A DNA stretch of 64,000 bases, from the NCBI GenBank assembly GCA_025642075.2, contig JAODUO010000151.1, positions 154,501-218,500 on the forward strand, given 5' to 3'. Below, piece by piece: positions 41,001 to 61,933 of this stretch (position 1 is its first letter; every line of letters begins with the position of its first letter). This stretch comes from Ridgeia piscesae (taxonomy: Eukaryota; Annelida; Polychaeta; Sabellida; Siboglinidae). The notes under the pieces are model-generated. The model was not told the origin of the DNA and made no database searches. It saw only the letters and a program-made list of their open reading frames with translations. A program made the translations under genes and the position numbers.

Positions 41001-44000
41001 GGGCCGATTTGCGACACAGTGAAATGCACCTTCTACACACTAATTGAGCGCGTGATGACTCGGAAGTGAAGGCGTGTTAACTCAATGACACACTGCGAGT
41101 CACAACACAGACTCTTCAGGGCCACTTCAAGTGCTGCCATTACTGCGAGTGGTTCCAGGTAAGAGAGGCGGTGACAAGAGGAAATGATGATCACCAGTGC
41201 AATTGTAGAGGTCACTTGTGGCCACTCAAAACATTGACTGCACATGGGAAACTTAATTTACATATTATTCTCTTCTTTGATGGGGAGAAATGGATCTATT
41301 GTGAGACTTCTCCTTCGTATAAGACTTTTTCTTTGTCACCTATCAATGTCTGGTTTTATGTCTTTTCCTTAACTCTATTTTCATGAATATTGAGTTTTTA
41401 TTATACAAAAAGTACAATTTCTAGTCTATGTAACAGGCTGGCTGCCAGTAATCTTACCATCTCAGTGCGGAAGGCAAGTTCTCGCTCCAGTGTTGACAGG
41501 TGAGAGAAGTGTCGATCATTCTCAAACATGCTTGATATGTGGGTTCTGAAAGATAGAAGCTCAAAGTAAAACATATATTTCAACAGGGTACTGTGACACC
41601 AAAAGATTCCTATTTTGTTTCTATATATTTACTGAAAATGTCAGATGTAATTGTATGTTATGCCATAATGCAACATTATGAAGGTACAATGTCAGCTCTC
41701 TAGTTATTAATAAAGATTATTGTTACTAAACAGATGATGCTGTCTGTAAGTTACACAATATCGCCTGATATGCATTCGTTCCTATCTGCAAATATCAACA
41801 GAGCCACTAAAAATCATTGGTGGCTTAAAATTACATGAGTGTAACGTCATTAAAAATTTACAAAATAATAAACTTTGATTAGACCTATTTGCAAAAGGCC
41901 AAAATGTCACATGTACAAAGTGTCATATGTACAAAGTGTCATGTGTACAAAGAAGACAATCATAGATGTACTGGGTGACTGACTGTTGGTTACCATTTAG
42001 ATGGTGGACCAGGCAGTGCAATGACACGTCTTAGTCACAGGTTTATTGGCAAACTGGCAGACTCTGTGATGAATAGGGGATAGAGAAAATTACCTGACTC
42101 TCTGTGGACAGAAGACAGAAGGTTATCTGAGGTCTAGGACTGGCCTGGGACATAAAAGACTCCAGTCGGCCATTAAAGACACATGGTGCAGTCTAATTCA
42201 GCCACACAGTCTGATGCTTTTAATAAAAAAGAAGTAACTAAATAAAAAAGTAGCTATAAATGTATATATATTTTTAATATTTCAGCCAGCCAACATATTC
42301 TAATGAACCAAAGTGTCAAGATGCAATTTGAAGAAATTTCATAATCAGGCTTATCATGATTAACATTTTATTATTACACATACGTACTAGAAATCAAGAC
42401 TATTTGTTTACTTAAATTATAAATCATTAGAAACCTGGTTTCATTGTGGACAAATATCTGTAAATGCTATATATTAAAGTCACATGTTTATGCAGCTATG
42501 TTTATTAAAGCCAGAGAGTCTACCACTGGTCCACTGGGACATTTCCCAGGGCTTTGTATGGTCAGGTGCCTTTATCTTCCCTGCCAGAAACCAAGCAGTC
42601 ACCCCTGGGATGTCACCCACAGACAGAGCAGCCCAGGGGACTGACTCAGCTCTGACTGTAGCTTCTGGGGGAGTGATAAACCATTGGATCTGAAGTTACT
42701 CCATACCATGGTAGATGGACTGATGTAGAATTAATTTGTTTACAGGTTAGGAAAGTAAATATTAAACACTAACATTGGAGTATTGTGTACTTCCATTTAC
42801 ACGGGAACACATTTTTCTCTCAAAGAAATCTATTTTCAATTTTATACTCACAATTTACCTCCAATATTTACAATCTACTGTTTTGCACATCACATTAATA
42901 AATACTGGTACAGTGTACTTACTTTTCCACATATCTCATGTACAATAATTGGTACAAAAAAGATAAACCTACCTACTGACACAGTATCCTTTATTCAGAA
43001 GTTATAACACGTAAATTATTTTTGAAGTGTTGTTCTTTTCTTCTGAATCAAACAATTGATTACGTAAGTTCTAAAAGGGCCCAACTCCAAATTTTTTTGA
43101 TTTTCACACAAATCAGTCCTATACAGCAATGTATCTGATTACACCCAATTCCAGTTCTGTTATGATTGCCTTAGAGCAAAGTTTAACTATGGGTTTGGTA
43201 TGCCAAAATTAGATGTCTGTTGTGGATGTATAATATTATGTAATGCTGAAAACAATGTTGAAAAACAGTTACTTCACATAATACCTTTATTCTGCTTGAC
43301 AACAACTTATAACTTACCTAATATATATTATAACATATAGGCCATATGACATAATATTATGCTGTAGATATTATTTTGTAACAAATGCTCATTAATGAAG
43401 ACATTCATCATGTCACTGGCAAAGAAAAAGACAGGTTACTTCTAAAAGGGCCCAACTCCACTACTGACAATTTTTTCATGTTTTTATTTAGAAGTGATAT
43501 CATAAGTTCATAACCATATTATTATGTTGCAAGATACTGCCAACAATACTCTACGCATAAAAGTATAACATGTTAAAGAATTACATTCAGGAAAAGAATT
43601 AGAAAATAATACGTTCTGCATAATTTTTCTGATGGAGTTGGGTCCTTTTAGAATGCACCAATTCAATTGGATACAGTCACAATTCAGTAAAACAGGACAG
43701 ATATGTGGCTGCATTTCCAAAGTAAAAAAATACAATAATTTAATGAGCACTATTCATAGATAAACCATGAGTTCCCCAGTCTAAAAATCGAAGACAGTTC
43801 TTAAAAAGATACATTTATGATAGTGATTCACAATTATTTAATGGATTAATTTATGATGAAACTTGAAAATGTGTATTATGTTATTAAACATTTAATTGTA
43901 CAGAAGTGCATAATTATTTTAATTTGTTAAATAACTGTCGTTTTTGATAACTGCATAAGCCTGCATAGTCCTTGTGGTAATGTAGAGTCACGTACCAGAC

Positions 44001-44918
44001 ATATGATATACACAGTCACTATCACAATAAGTGTTCTGTATACCTTTATAGCATGATATATGGTGACATTTGAGCTCTAGGAGATGTAATTATTGTCAGG
44101 CCTATAAGGACGTTGTAAAATTAGGATCAATACTAGTCAATAAAGAGCAATAGATGTACGTCATGACGCACACAGCAGTGTCATTAACGACAGCATTTCA
44201 AGTTAACTTACCTGTGGAGAAGGCCGCAAGCACAGGCTGCAATGGGAAATCAATGAGTGATTAAGACTAATGATACGTATTACTATTTGAGTATATTGTA
44301 GGTAATATATAGTATATGCTTTGCATGCTAAACCTGGATGTATATGAACAAATATGCATCCTACAAACATGTGCCCACAACACTGAGTGTATATGTTGCA
44401 CACAACAACGACGTGTACTCAGTCACGCACACACACCAGTGACAAGTACGTACATATCTAGTCATAACTTGCTGACTCGGTGACTCACTGACTGTCATAC
44501 ATAAATGCACGCAAATAGTTTTAATATTCTTTGTCTTTGACAGTTGTCAATGGTCAAGCGACAACATATGTACTAGTTTTACTAGACAGCATTCAGCACC
44601 AAATCATTTGTTGATCTCTGGTATGTTTATGCAGAGCTGGGTTAATTGACCCAGCGTCACTGACACTGTCAGCCTCGATCCTTTGGCCTACCTAGTACCT
44701 GGCCGCCACGTCAACCGTGACCACGGCACAAACAACACTGACCCAGTCGTATACTCACCAATCACTACCACAGCGAGAATGTAGCTCGCGCTCATATTCG
44801 AAAACCTGAAACCGCCGTCGTTCGTGTCATCCTGTCTCTTTGAATAACTTTTACCCTTTCCTTTCGGATTTGAATCCGTCTTCTGTTCAGCACTGTGATG
44901 CTTCCGTTTGCCACCCAT
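4696..44918 (-). CDS. DPY19L1: DPY19-like protein C-mannosyltransferase (22 exons)
   Basis: Multi-pass ER glycosyltransferase of the DPY19 (GT-C) family; characterised members move mannose from dolichyl-phosphate-mannose to tryptophans of thrombospondin repeats. Exons 1 to 22: 44759-44918, 44212-44236, 41458-41545, 32406-32543, 31887-32007, 31316-31400, 28239-28296, 27563-27654, 25356-25428, 23038-23142, 22527-22613, 21771-21827, 21340-21420, 20804-20905, 20221-20292, 19577-19674, 18423-18450, 15626-15745, 14559-14733, 11751-11850, 5622-5747, 4696-4885. They join in phase to 726 codons plus stop. Family landmarks in order: [136 protein letters not shown]. An in-frame stop precedes the ATG. 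Exon 6 as written has an in-frame stop (see its entry). The L1/L2 subtype is by resemblance to remembered sequence; an invertebrate copy may be pre-duplication. Confidence 0.93.
5795..11003. repeat. 56-bp minisatellite, ~93 copies, 5.2 kb (DPY19L intron 20)
   Basis: Core ACATCCACTAGGATCTGAGC followed by TCAGAGCACCAACACACTGT; about 93 nearly identical 56-bp units. It begins about 50 bp upstream of the exon 21 acceptor. Variant positions (GAGCTCAG/TAGCTCAG, GATC/GACC, AGCCAC/AGTCAC, CCACTAGG/CAACTAGG/CCATTAGG) are clustered and sometimes periodic. This is the largest array in the window. Confidence 0.98.
11010..11280 (-). mobile_element. LINE remnant (RT C-terminal tail)
   Basis: The minus-strand translation has [16 protein letters not shown] followed by a degenerate tail, the standard end of many non-LTR retrotransposon polymerases (AFSVAAPTIWNSLP type). 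A diverged homologous copy in the same orientation is at 55190-55450. Only the 3' end of ORF2 remains. Confidence 0.7.
11282..11584. repeat. 16-bp minisatellite, ~19 copies
   Basis: Unit AAATAAGAGACCAACC with GTAAG/ATAAG and CATCC/CAACC variants. Because 16 is not divisible by three, minus-strand frames cycle through all three phases without a stop, giving spurious long ORFs. It directly abuts the LINE remnant at 11010-11280. Confidence 0.97.
11751..11850 (-). CDS. DPY19L1: DPY19L exon 20; acceptor lies inside an array unit
   Basis: Encodes [15 protein letters not shown] ... [10 protein letters not shown]. The acceptor GTTTTAG at 11851 is the end of the terminal unit of the 42-bp array (11851-14258): the last ~40 intron bases are one repeat unit. 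Donor CTCAG|GTAACC. Confidence 0.9.
11851..14258. repeat. 38-42-bp minisatellite, ~58 copies (DPY19L intron 19), contains acceptors
   Basis: Plus-strand core AACAGACAATCAAGTAGTGC followed by TTTGCCATTCTAAAACACAC. On the minus (sense) strand each unit ends in TGTGTTTTAG, the same sequence as the functional exon 20 acceptor, so the intron carries about 58 upstream copies of a near-identical 3' splice site. Unit length varies between 38 and 42 by loss of CA or GTA/GC blocks. Confidence 0.97.
14559..14733 (-). CDS. DPY19L1: DPY19L exon 19 with a GC donor
   Basis: Encodes [20 protein letters not shown] through [12 protein letters not shown]. The only donor giving the correct continuation (D)[10 protein letters not shown] is CGAG|GCGAGT, a GC-AG intron. 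A one-base C-for-T change from GTGAGT would also explain it. Confidence 0.85.
14777..14937. repeat. GT microsatellite (degenerate)
   Basis: Interrupted (GT)n of about 160 bp, some 45 bp upstream of exon 19 (minus sense, CA-rich). Long spurious ORFs on both strands arise from it. Confidence 0.95.
15626..15745 (-). CDS. DPY19L1: DPY19L exon 18
   Basis: Forty codons, [20 protein letters not shown] then [20 protein letters not shown]: one hydrophobic membrane segment plus the conserved MRLKLF-TPHLC motif. Acceptor CTGTTGCAG, donor CAG|GTGGGT. The upstream intron is filled by a 55-bp array that reaches the acceptor tract. Confidence 0.92.
15750..18157. repeat. 55-bp minisatellite, ~43 copies (DPY19L intron 17)
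   Basis: Core ACAGGTCATAATGTGTACAA followed by CAAACAGCACTAGTCTCTAA. Two unit types (ACACGCCACTCAG and ATATGTCACTCAG) occur in blocks, the second concentrated at about 16140-16740. The copy nearest exon 18 blends into the real pyrimidine tract and acceptor of that exon; array copies have GTAC where the real site has GCAG. Confidence 0.97.
18423..18450 (-). CDS. DPY19L1: DPY19L exon 17, 28-nt micro-exon
   Basis: Placed between TGTTTCAG and GTAATG. Encodes (I)EHRSKPGAE, leading straight into [12 protein letters not shown] of exon 18. Exon 16 ends two bases into a codon and exon 18 starts at a codon boundary, so an insert of this phase is required. The peptide sits where family members carry a short basic stretch ending in GE or AE before VYH. 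Confidence 0.82.
18580..19362. repeat. 21-bp minisatellite, ~38 copies (DPY19L intron 16)
   Basis: Unit GATCAGACTGTGTGTTCCAA plus A, with some 18-bp units lacking TTC. All three plus-strand frames are open (SKDQTVC / FQRSDCV / PKIRLCV), which is a repeat artefact. It sits 130 bp from exon 17 and 215 bp from exon 16 and contains no copy of either edge that I can see. Confidence 0.97.
20520..20642. repeat. CA microsatellite
   Basis: Imperfect (CA)n of about 120 bp in DPY19L intron 14. No further function seen. Confidence 0.95.
22018..22076. repeat. TA microsatellite
   Basis: (TA)n of about 58 bp in DPY19L intron 11, preceded by GTGTGTG. Confidence 0.95.
23150..24925. repeat. 59-bp minisatellite, 30 copies (DPY19L intron 9), reaches the exon 10 acceptor
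   Basis: Core ACAACCTCAGCATCTATCTC followed by TTACACAACCTGTGGATACA. In sense orientation each unit contains TGTATCCACAG. The last copy lies so close to exon 10 that TATCCACAG is about 12 nt upstream of the functional TTGTAG. The unit lacks stops on the plus strand, so three overlapping ORFs of about 570-620 codons arise; they are not genes. Confidence 0.97.
25221..25335. repeat. GGAC tetranucleotide repeat
   Basis: (GGAC)n of about 100 bp that begins roughly 20 bases inside intron 9 from the exon 9 donor. In sense orientation it is GTCC repeats just downstream of CAG|GTAATG. Confidence 0.97.
25586..25790. repeat. ~64-bp donor-containing minisatellite, distal block (DPY19L intron 8)
   Basis: Copies of a ~64-bp unit whose sense strand includes CACATCTTGAGGTACA, matching the end of exon 8 and its donor. 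This block has about 3 copies, and the same array resumes at 27262 beyond the LINE insertion. Confidence 0.85.
25791..27262 (-). mobile_element. LINE (CR1/Rex1-like clade), 5'-truncated, inserted in a minisatellite
   Basis: Minus-strand fragments in order: [20 protein letters not shown] (RT start), [33 protein letters not shown] (the RT catalytic YADD box), [15 protein letters not shown], and a C-terminal block [20 protein letters not shown]. Frameshifts separate the pieces, so the copy is dead. A (TA)n tract (25929-25998) lies in its 3' region. The element interrupts the exon 8 donor array, with array copies on both sides. The clade is judged by motif resemblance only. Confidence 0.85.
25929..25998. 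repeat. TA microsatellite in the LINE 3' region
   Basis: (TA)n of about 70 bp. Confidence 0.95.
27262..27560. repeat. ~64-bp donor-containing minisatellite, proximal block (DPY19L intron 8)
   Basis: About 5 copies of a ~64-bp unit ending at the functional exon 8 donor. In sense orientation each carries the exon end ACACATCTTGAG and donor GTACACATTA, then a GTTACAC-rich spacer. It is the proximal half of the array split by the LINE. Confidence 0.9.
27563..27654 (-). CDS. DPY19L1: DPY19L exon 8
   Basis: Encodes [18 protein letters not shown] then [13 protein letters not shown] (last codon split AG|A into exon 9). Acceptor TTTACAG, donor TTGAG|GTACAC. The last ~19 exon bases plus the donor are repeated several times downstream at 25586-25790 and 27262-27560. 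Confidence 0.9.
27815..28225. repeat. GAGT-type tetranucleotide repeat (degenerate)
   Basis: About 400 bp of imperfect GAGT/GACT/GATT repeats. In sense orientation the CACT/TCAC tract starts some 14 bases after the exon 7 donor GAG|GTAGGG. Long ORFs of SLTHSLTH type are artefacts. Confidence 0.93.
28640..31315. repeat. 36-bp minisatellite, ~74 copies, made of exon 6 end plus donor
   Basis: Plus-strand core GAGGTAGGTGCCAAAGAGGA followed by AGAAGACAACATACC. On the sense (minus) strand each unit reads TTCTTCCTCTTTGGCACCTA, CCTC(A/G)G, GTATGTTGTC: the last ~26 bases of exon 6 (encoding FFLFGTYL) joined to its 5' splice site. The array begins at the real donor. Most units are 36 bp (12 codons) and some are 35 bp. 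The sense strand has no stop in any frame, giving ORFs up to about 930 codons. Units with CCTCAGGTATGT keep a consensus donor; units with CCTCGGGTATGT have a weaker one. Confidence 0.97.
31316..31400 (-). CDS. DPY19L1: DPY19L exon 6, with compensating frame disturbances
   Basis: Acceptor CCCACAG at 31401 and donor CTCAG|GTATG at 31315 are good, and the 85-base length keeps phase. Inside, the frame reads GIGD, then the expected [12 protein letters not shown] appears in another frame, then [11 protein letters not shown] returns in the first frame. Read straight through there is a TAG. Compared with remembered family members the exon is about three codons short, consistent with two deletions (one of about 7 or 4 bases, one of 2) that cancel. 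This may be an assembly error or a real lesion. The exon end plus donor is the source of the array at 28640-31315. Confidence 0.8.
32406..32543 (-). CDS. DPY19L1: DPY19L exon 4, luminal-loop catalytic region
   Basis: Encodes 46 residues from [19 protein letters not shown] to RFNLYPE, directly after the FRTEM that ends exon 3. This is the most conserved loop of the family, and the first luminal loop is where GT-C enzymes carry their catalytic acid. Which residue is catalytic here I infer only loosely. The acceptor CTGTACAG is followed by GGTCTATAC. Nine imperfect copies of this acceptor plus exon start lie immediately upstream (see repeat 32544-33039). Confidence 0.9.
32544..33039. repeat. ~60-bp array of exon 4 start plus acceptor, 9 copies
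   Basis: Immediately upstream (sense) of exon 4, nine units each carry GGTCTATACTACTCCTATTA, AAGACCACCATTGA..., then GATGTGTCTATGTCTGTACAG. That is about 36 bases homologous to the exon 4 start followed by the intron end with its acceptor. Typical units are 60 nt, with 54-57 nt variants. Translated in the exon frame they read [20 protein letters not shown] without a stop. The conserved EAPTFLDG continuation is present only in the real exon. Confidence 0.93.
33040..34560. other. DPY19L intron 3, unique segment
   Basis: Contains a GT/CG-rich short repeat at about 33628-33680 and a GC-richer block at 33120-33600 that looks like an old interspersed element but matches no family I recognise. No exon was found. 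Confidence 0.4.
34570..35070 (+). mobile_element. LINE ORF2 fragment (upstream of RT), plus strand
   Basis: Encodes [20 protein letters not shown], then [18 protein letters not shown]. After degenerate sequence come [20 protein letters not shown] and [12 protein letters not shown], the segment just before and at the start of the reverse transcriptase in CR1/Rex1-type LINEs. Truncated on both sides, frameshifted, and antisense to the host gene (intron 3). Probably the same broad family as 25791-27262. Confidence 0.8.
35071..36300. other. DPY19L intron 3, unique AT-rich DNA
   Basis: No features supported. Confidence 0.4.
36320..38520. repeat. 25-bp minisatellite, ~85 copies (DPY19L intron 3)
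   Basis: Unit ATGGTACACACAGCAGCAGT plus GCTCT. Very homogeneous between 37500 and 38460 and degenerate at both ends, with broken copies continuing to about 38880. The 25-bp period rotates the frame, so the plus strand yields many open frames ([10 protein letters not shown]...). It is remote from exons and contains no exon sequence. Confidence 0.98.
38880..39352. repeat. 18-bp minisatellite, ~25 copies
   Basis: Unit CTACCCGGTATATATAAC (or TAG for TAA). It follows the degenerating 25-bp array, with a transitional zone at about 38780-38880 that mixes both motifs. Confidence 0.95.
39360..41457. other. DPY19L intron 3, unique segment next to exon 3
   Basis: No recognisable gene, repeat or RNA. 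Sense direction begins with the exon 3 donor GTAAGAT at 41457. Confidence 0.4.
43069..43653. mobile_element. Possible MITE with 21-bp terminal inverted repeats (intron 2)
   Basis: TTCTAAAAGGGCCCAACTCC(A) occurs at 43069-43089 and again at 43440-43460. Its reverse complement, with one mismatch, is at 43633-43653. The pair 43440/43633 bounds a 214-bp segment; the outer pair bounds 585 bp. No clear target-site duplication was seen, so class and true ends are uncertain. The rest of intron 2 (41546-44211) shows nothing else. Confidence 0.45.
44212..44236 (-). CDS. DPY19L1: DPY19L exon 2, 25-nt micro-exon
   Basis: A 25-base exon between TTGCAG and GTAAGT completes the first membrane segment (ACACGLLH) and joins exon 1 (phase 1) to exon 3 (phase 2). 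Without it the reading frame to the conserved [13 protein letters not shown] block is lost, so it is required by phase and by family alignment. Confidence 0.85.
44759..44918 (-). CDS. DPY19L1: DPY19L exon 1 (start codon, basic N-tail)
   Basis: Encodes [13 protein letters not shown]... through ILAVVVI, ending after one base of the next codon, with donor G|GTGAGT. The first 40 residues are hydrophilic and basic (cytosolic tail). The first membrane segment begins at [10 protein letters not shown] and finishes in exons 2-3. Start context AACATGG; an in-frame TAG lies 10 codons upstream. Confidence 0.9.
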
Positions 44919-45295
44919 GTTTAGGACTGGACTGGCAGCAGGCGACTACTTCCTGTACAACAGGCTGCGCCTGCGCGATGCTGGAACACGCCCAGAAGAG
45001 ATTAATAAGTTATGCGTTTTCGATCAATAATGCGTGAAGCTGAAAGAACCACATCGAACTGTCCATAGACTAGTAAACGCATACACTGAATTGATTGATG
45101 ACACGCGTCAAGTGAACCCGCTTGTTAACCCGGAAGCAGTATGTAAATTTAGTCCTCCTTATATGGCTAAAGCGACCGTCGTCCATGGCAACGCAGGTGG
45201 TTTACAACGTGCTTGGCGGGCGTGAGCGAGTGGTTGTCGCAGACGAGGGGAACTGGAGTAGTGTTTCGTACTTGAGTAACTAAAGCACTGCAAAT
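44919..45295. promoter_or_regulatory. Bidirectional promoter region between DPY19L and SPATA48-like genes
   Basis: 377 bp separates the two divergent start codons. Visible motifs: an ETS-like ACTTCCTG at 44947-44954, an NRF1-like TGCGCCTGCGCG at 44966-44977, and an RFX X-box-like GTCCATGGCAAC at 45181-45192, about 105 bp before the plus-strand ATG. CpG content is visibly higher than in flanking DNA. No TATA box is evident. Motif calls are by eye. Confidence 0.65.
45181..45192 (+). promoter_or_regulatory. RFX X-box-like site
   Basis: GTCGTCCATGGCAAC at 45178-45192 contains a perfect right half (ATGGCAAC) and a near-match left half of the RFX X-box, which activates ciliary and spermatogenic genes. 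It lies at a typical distance upstream of a gene whose family is sperm/cilium-associated. Confidence 0.5.
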
Positions 45296-58265
<12,970 letters not shown>

Positions 58266-58829
58266 GGCGGCCATGACGCTGACACAAGATGGTGGATGTC
58301 ACCACATAGGTCAACGGGTGAATGTGCTCAAGTGTCACATACAAGTGTCACATTTTTGGCCTTTTACTACCCAAAGTTCCTTGTTCTAGCAGCTCTCTGG
58401 ACCCCTGTTTATCCTCCAGGAAAGGAAATAATCCAATGATTTGGTGATTCATATTTTGAAGTTTATCTACTGCTGTGATAACATGGTGTTAAACAGTATT
58501 TGTAATGATTTAAAAACAAAACAGGAAATGTGTGACCAAGGCAAGAAGGATAAAATTATAGGACCAAATTAGGAAGCAACTGACTTACAAGTTTCCAGCC
58601 ATTTTTCACAAACTTGTGTGATCTGTGATATTTGTAAATATTTCAAAAATGCAAGCACACTGCTGCCTTTGTACAATCGGTGATGGCGATGTGGGTTGCT
58701 TATGTCTTTAAAAGGTTTTATATTAGAATATGTAGGTTGTTGAACATGATCAGTTCAACTAAGGTTTACTGAAATAATAACTAAACAATGGTGTTTACTT
58801 CCCTTATTGTGAGGGAGGTGCAAAATAAA
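58266..58829 (+). other. Probable 3' UTR of the SPATA48-like gene
   Basis: Follows the TGA at 58263-58265. A candidate AATAAA signal is at 58824-58829. The UTR end is inferred. Confidence 0.4.
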
Positions 58830-60284
58830 TTGATGAGATGAAACTATAAAAAGTAGGAAAGCACATTTGAAGGAGCAGTCTACTTTATTTAATTGTCTTG
58901 ATCATTGAATGGTTACTAAATGCAAATAACTAAACATTTTACTAATATATTAGTATTTTATGCAAAAAGAAGTACGTGTAAATTGTACCATAGTTGTACA
59001 ACTTGTATTCAGTATTACGCAGACTGTGCCACTATATAGTGTACATTTGTAATTAACATTTGCTTGAGTTGTCCTGTAAACTGGTTTATTAGGACAAGAG
59101 CAAACAGTCGGTGAGGTGTATGATACGCCATACAGTATTTGCACGCATGATTCCATTGCGTGACCAAGTTGATATTTGTGCAGTATTTTGTATACTTTCT
59201 TCACGTGCAGTGGTATATTTATACTGCCGTTTTATAATATATATGCGATGTTATGATAATGTCTGTTTGAATATGCTTGTATTGATTTGAGTGGGTTTTA
59301 CACCGTGTTTGAAATACGGATTTTAACATTGCTGCAGCCATGCAGTTAAATGATGTTTTTGGGTGGGTTACTTTAGTGATTTTAATGCACTTATATATAT
59401 ATATTATATATATAATGGGTGTCCATCAAAGCTATGTCTGTGATCATTGTAATATAGCTGCAAATAAGGTATTACTGTAAAAAATATTGCTTGAGTTTTA
59501 TTTGTCGTTTGTGTTTTATATACAGCACATGTAGCATTGCATTTTGCACATTTAGCATGCAATCTTTTACATTATAAGCAGAGTGACACAGTTTTATTGT
59601 TTGACTGTCCTATAGGGATTACATGTGATATATCTATATCTAGTTGTTTGTGCTTACAAAAATTAAATGTAAATTATGTTACTGTATCACCAGAACAGTA
59701 TTGTGTTTGTTGAACTATTAAACAGTAATATTTTGATACATCAAGTTGGTGTCTTAAGCTCGTCTCCAAGGTGAATCGAGAGCGAGCGAGAGCGAGCGAG
59801 AGCGAAAGAGAGAGAGCGAGAGAGTGCGAGCGAGCGAGCGAGAGCGAGAGAGAGCGAGTGAACTGCATGCAGCCTTTGAAGACTACCTTGTGGATTCACA
59901 CAGAGGACAGAGACAGACATGAGTCATGCCTTAGATAAACAAGTTTATGGTAAACATCACATACCACAAACATAAATATTAAGCTAATCGAACAATAGTC
60001 AATATAATATAAAACAACAATAATTACAAACACTAATTAACACCAGTTCTATGTTTGCCGTGATTACTTCTCCAGAAACTGTTGGTATTTGTTCCAAATA
60101 TTTTGGTCAAATCGCGTGCCCTTATAAAGTTGCAAATGTCCATTGAAAGGAACTTGTCCTCAATCGAGACATCAGCCTAGAGCCGCAGTGGAAATAAAAA
60201 TATTTTTTAGAACTAAAATCAAGTTTCTTCAGATGTAATCATGCAAAATTTCACATTCCGCGAAATGAGAACAGGTCAGATATA

Positions 60285-60347
<63 letters not shown>

Positions 60348-61548
60348 ACCATAGCTATCATACATCCCATATTTTAAATGGTAGAAGCATGCATGTTCAC
60401 CTTTTCTGATGATACTCAAATGGAGGCTTCACAAATCTGACATGCATTTTGTTACAGGCACAATTCACCACGACCGTCATTTTGGACGAGAAAACTTGTA
60501 TTTATCATTGCAAACATAATTCACTTTTATGACAAGATTGAGAGTATTATAATGACGACCTACAAGGTGTACTTAAAAATGATATAACTTTGAGCACACA
60601 CAATTTAGCTGCGACAGAGCTAGGGGGAGAGGTGTTTGGACAGAGAAGAAACATGTAGTTCACATGAATTCTATTCAACACTCTAAGGCTGCACAAGGCA
60701 CCAGAATCTTGGGAAAATTTACAAGTTACTCAATTCTGAGGTAAGAATAGTTTCTACTCTAGTAGGCTATGTGAACTAAAATTTACTTTTAAACTGTGTA
60801 CACTGTATATGTAAATTTTTTGATTTTGTAATGCACCAAATGCTAGGTCTGTTCACTGCAAATTCATGGCAAATGTATGCCCGTTCAAACAAGGTCATTT
60901 GCATGTCACAACATAATTGGCTCAGTAGATGTTGATGTCACCATCGTACGTGCCACCGAGTGTTGTTTTAGCATGCAACTGATAGATGAATTCAACACGA
61001 CATTTTTCCATGTGGGTTACTCAAAACACTATTTCAATAAGTCCCTTGTAAATAATAACCACTCTGTCATATAAAGCATCACACTGACAGCTTTGTCTAC
61101 ACACACATATTTTGTTTGCCAGAGAACAGGTTGACATTACAAGTAGATTGAAATAATGCAAAAGTCTTAAATATTTTTTATTTTATGATATATCATGAAA
61201 CGAGAAAAACTGACTATGCCCATGGGAACATGTACATATGGTTAGAACAATTCAATTTTAGAATTACACTAATTATCTGGTACAGAGGTGTAAAAACCTG
61301 GATTACCTATGAAACTAATTAACTGCTAATTTAGAACAGAATAATACGTTTTTCATTTCTATTTGACAAAACAGCTACAAAAACCAACATCAAGAATGTG
61401 ATTTGTTTATGAATATACATACACTTCTAAATTATTATCCACATTTTTGTGGTTTGGAATTTATTATCCAACAAGAAAATTGATGTTATTATTGGAACTA
61501 TTATTGGTTTACTGTAGTGAATATATTGTTCATGGCTCCAAGAATGGT
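58830..61548. other. Intergenic region between SPATA48-like and zinc-finger genes
   Basis: AT-rich. Holds a purine-rich GAGCGA/GAGAGA tract at 59772-59861 and a (TA)n tract at 60289-60344. No genes recognised. Confidence 0.5.
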
Positions 61549-61744
61549 TTATTGTAGTATAATTTAACTTACTTTGGAGCTTAATGTCGAAGATGAGTAC
61601 GACGTTTCGATCCGTCAGCTACTGACCTTGTTCACGTATTGATGTCGTGTGTTGCCACAGAACAACGTCCGTAGCTGACGGATCGAAACGTCGTACTCAT
61701 CTTCGACATTAAGCTCCAAAGTAAGTTAAATTATACTACAATAA
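61549..61744. repeat. Perfect 74-bp inverted repeat with 48-bp spacer
   Basis: The left arm 61549-61622 is the exact reverse complement of the right arm 61671-61744. The inner arms contain CGAAACGTCGTACTCATC. The structure could form a long hairpin or cruciform. No coding capacity. It lies about 190 bp beyond the stop of the zinc-finger gene, possibly in its 3' UTR. Confidence 0.95.
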
Positions 61745-61933
61745 GGTTTACTGTAGGTCAAATATTTAGCGAAAAGTTATTTTATATTATAATAAAAAAC
61801 TTTGAAATTCAACAGGGTTAAGTTTTGACTGAAAATCTGCATTATTACTTTTTACCTAAGTAGTACTGGTTTTGTTTAATCATAAATGGCTTTAAATATA
61901 CAGTATGTTCGTGACGCAACAACGACCATCCAA

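Noticed and set aside
4696..44918. Treating the DPY19-like gene as a pseudogene because of the exon 6 stop
   Set aside because: The other 21 exons are intact, in phase and with good splice sites. The exon 6 disturbance is compensated and lies next to a repeat where assembly error is likely.
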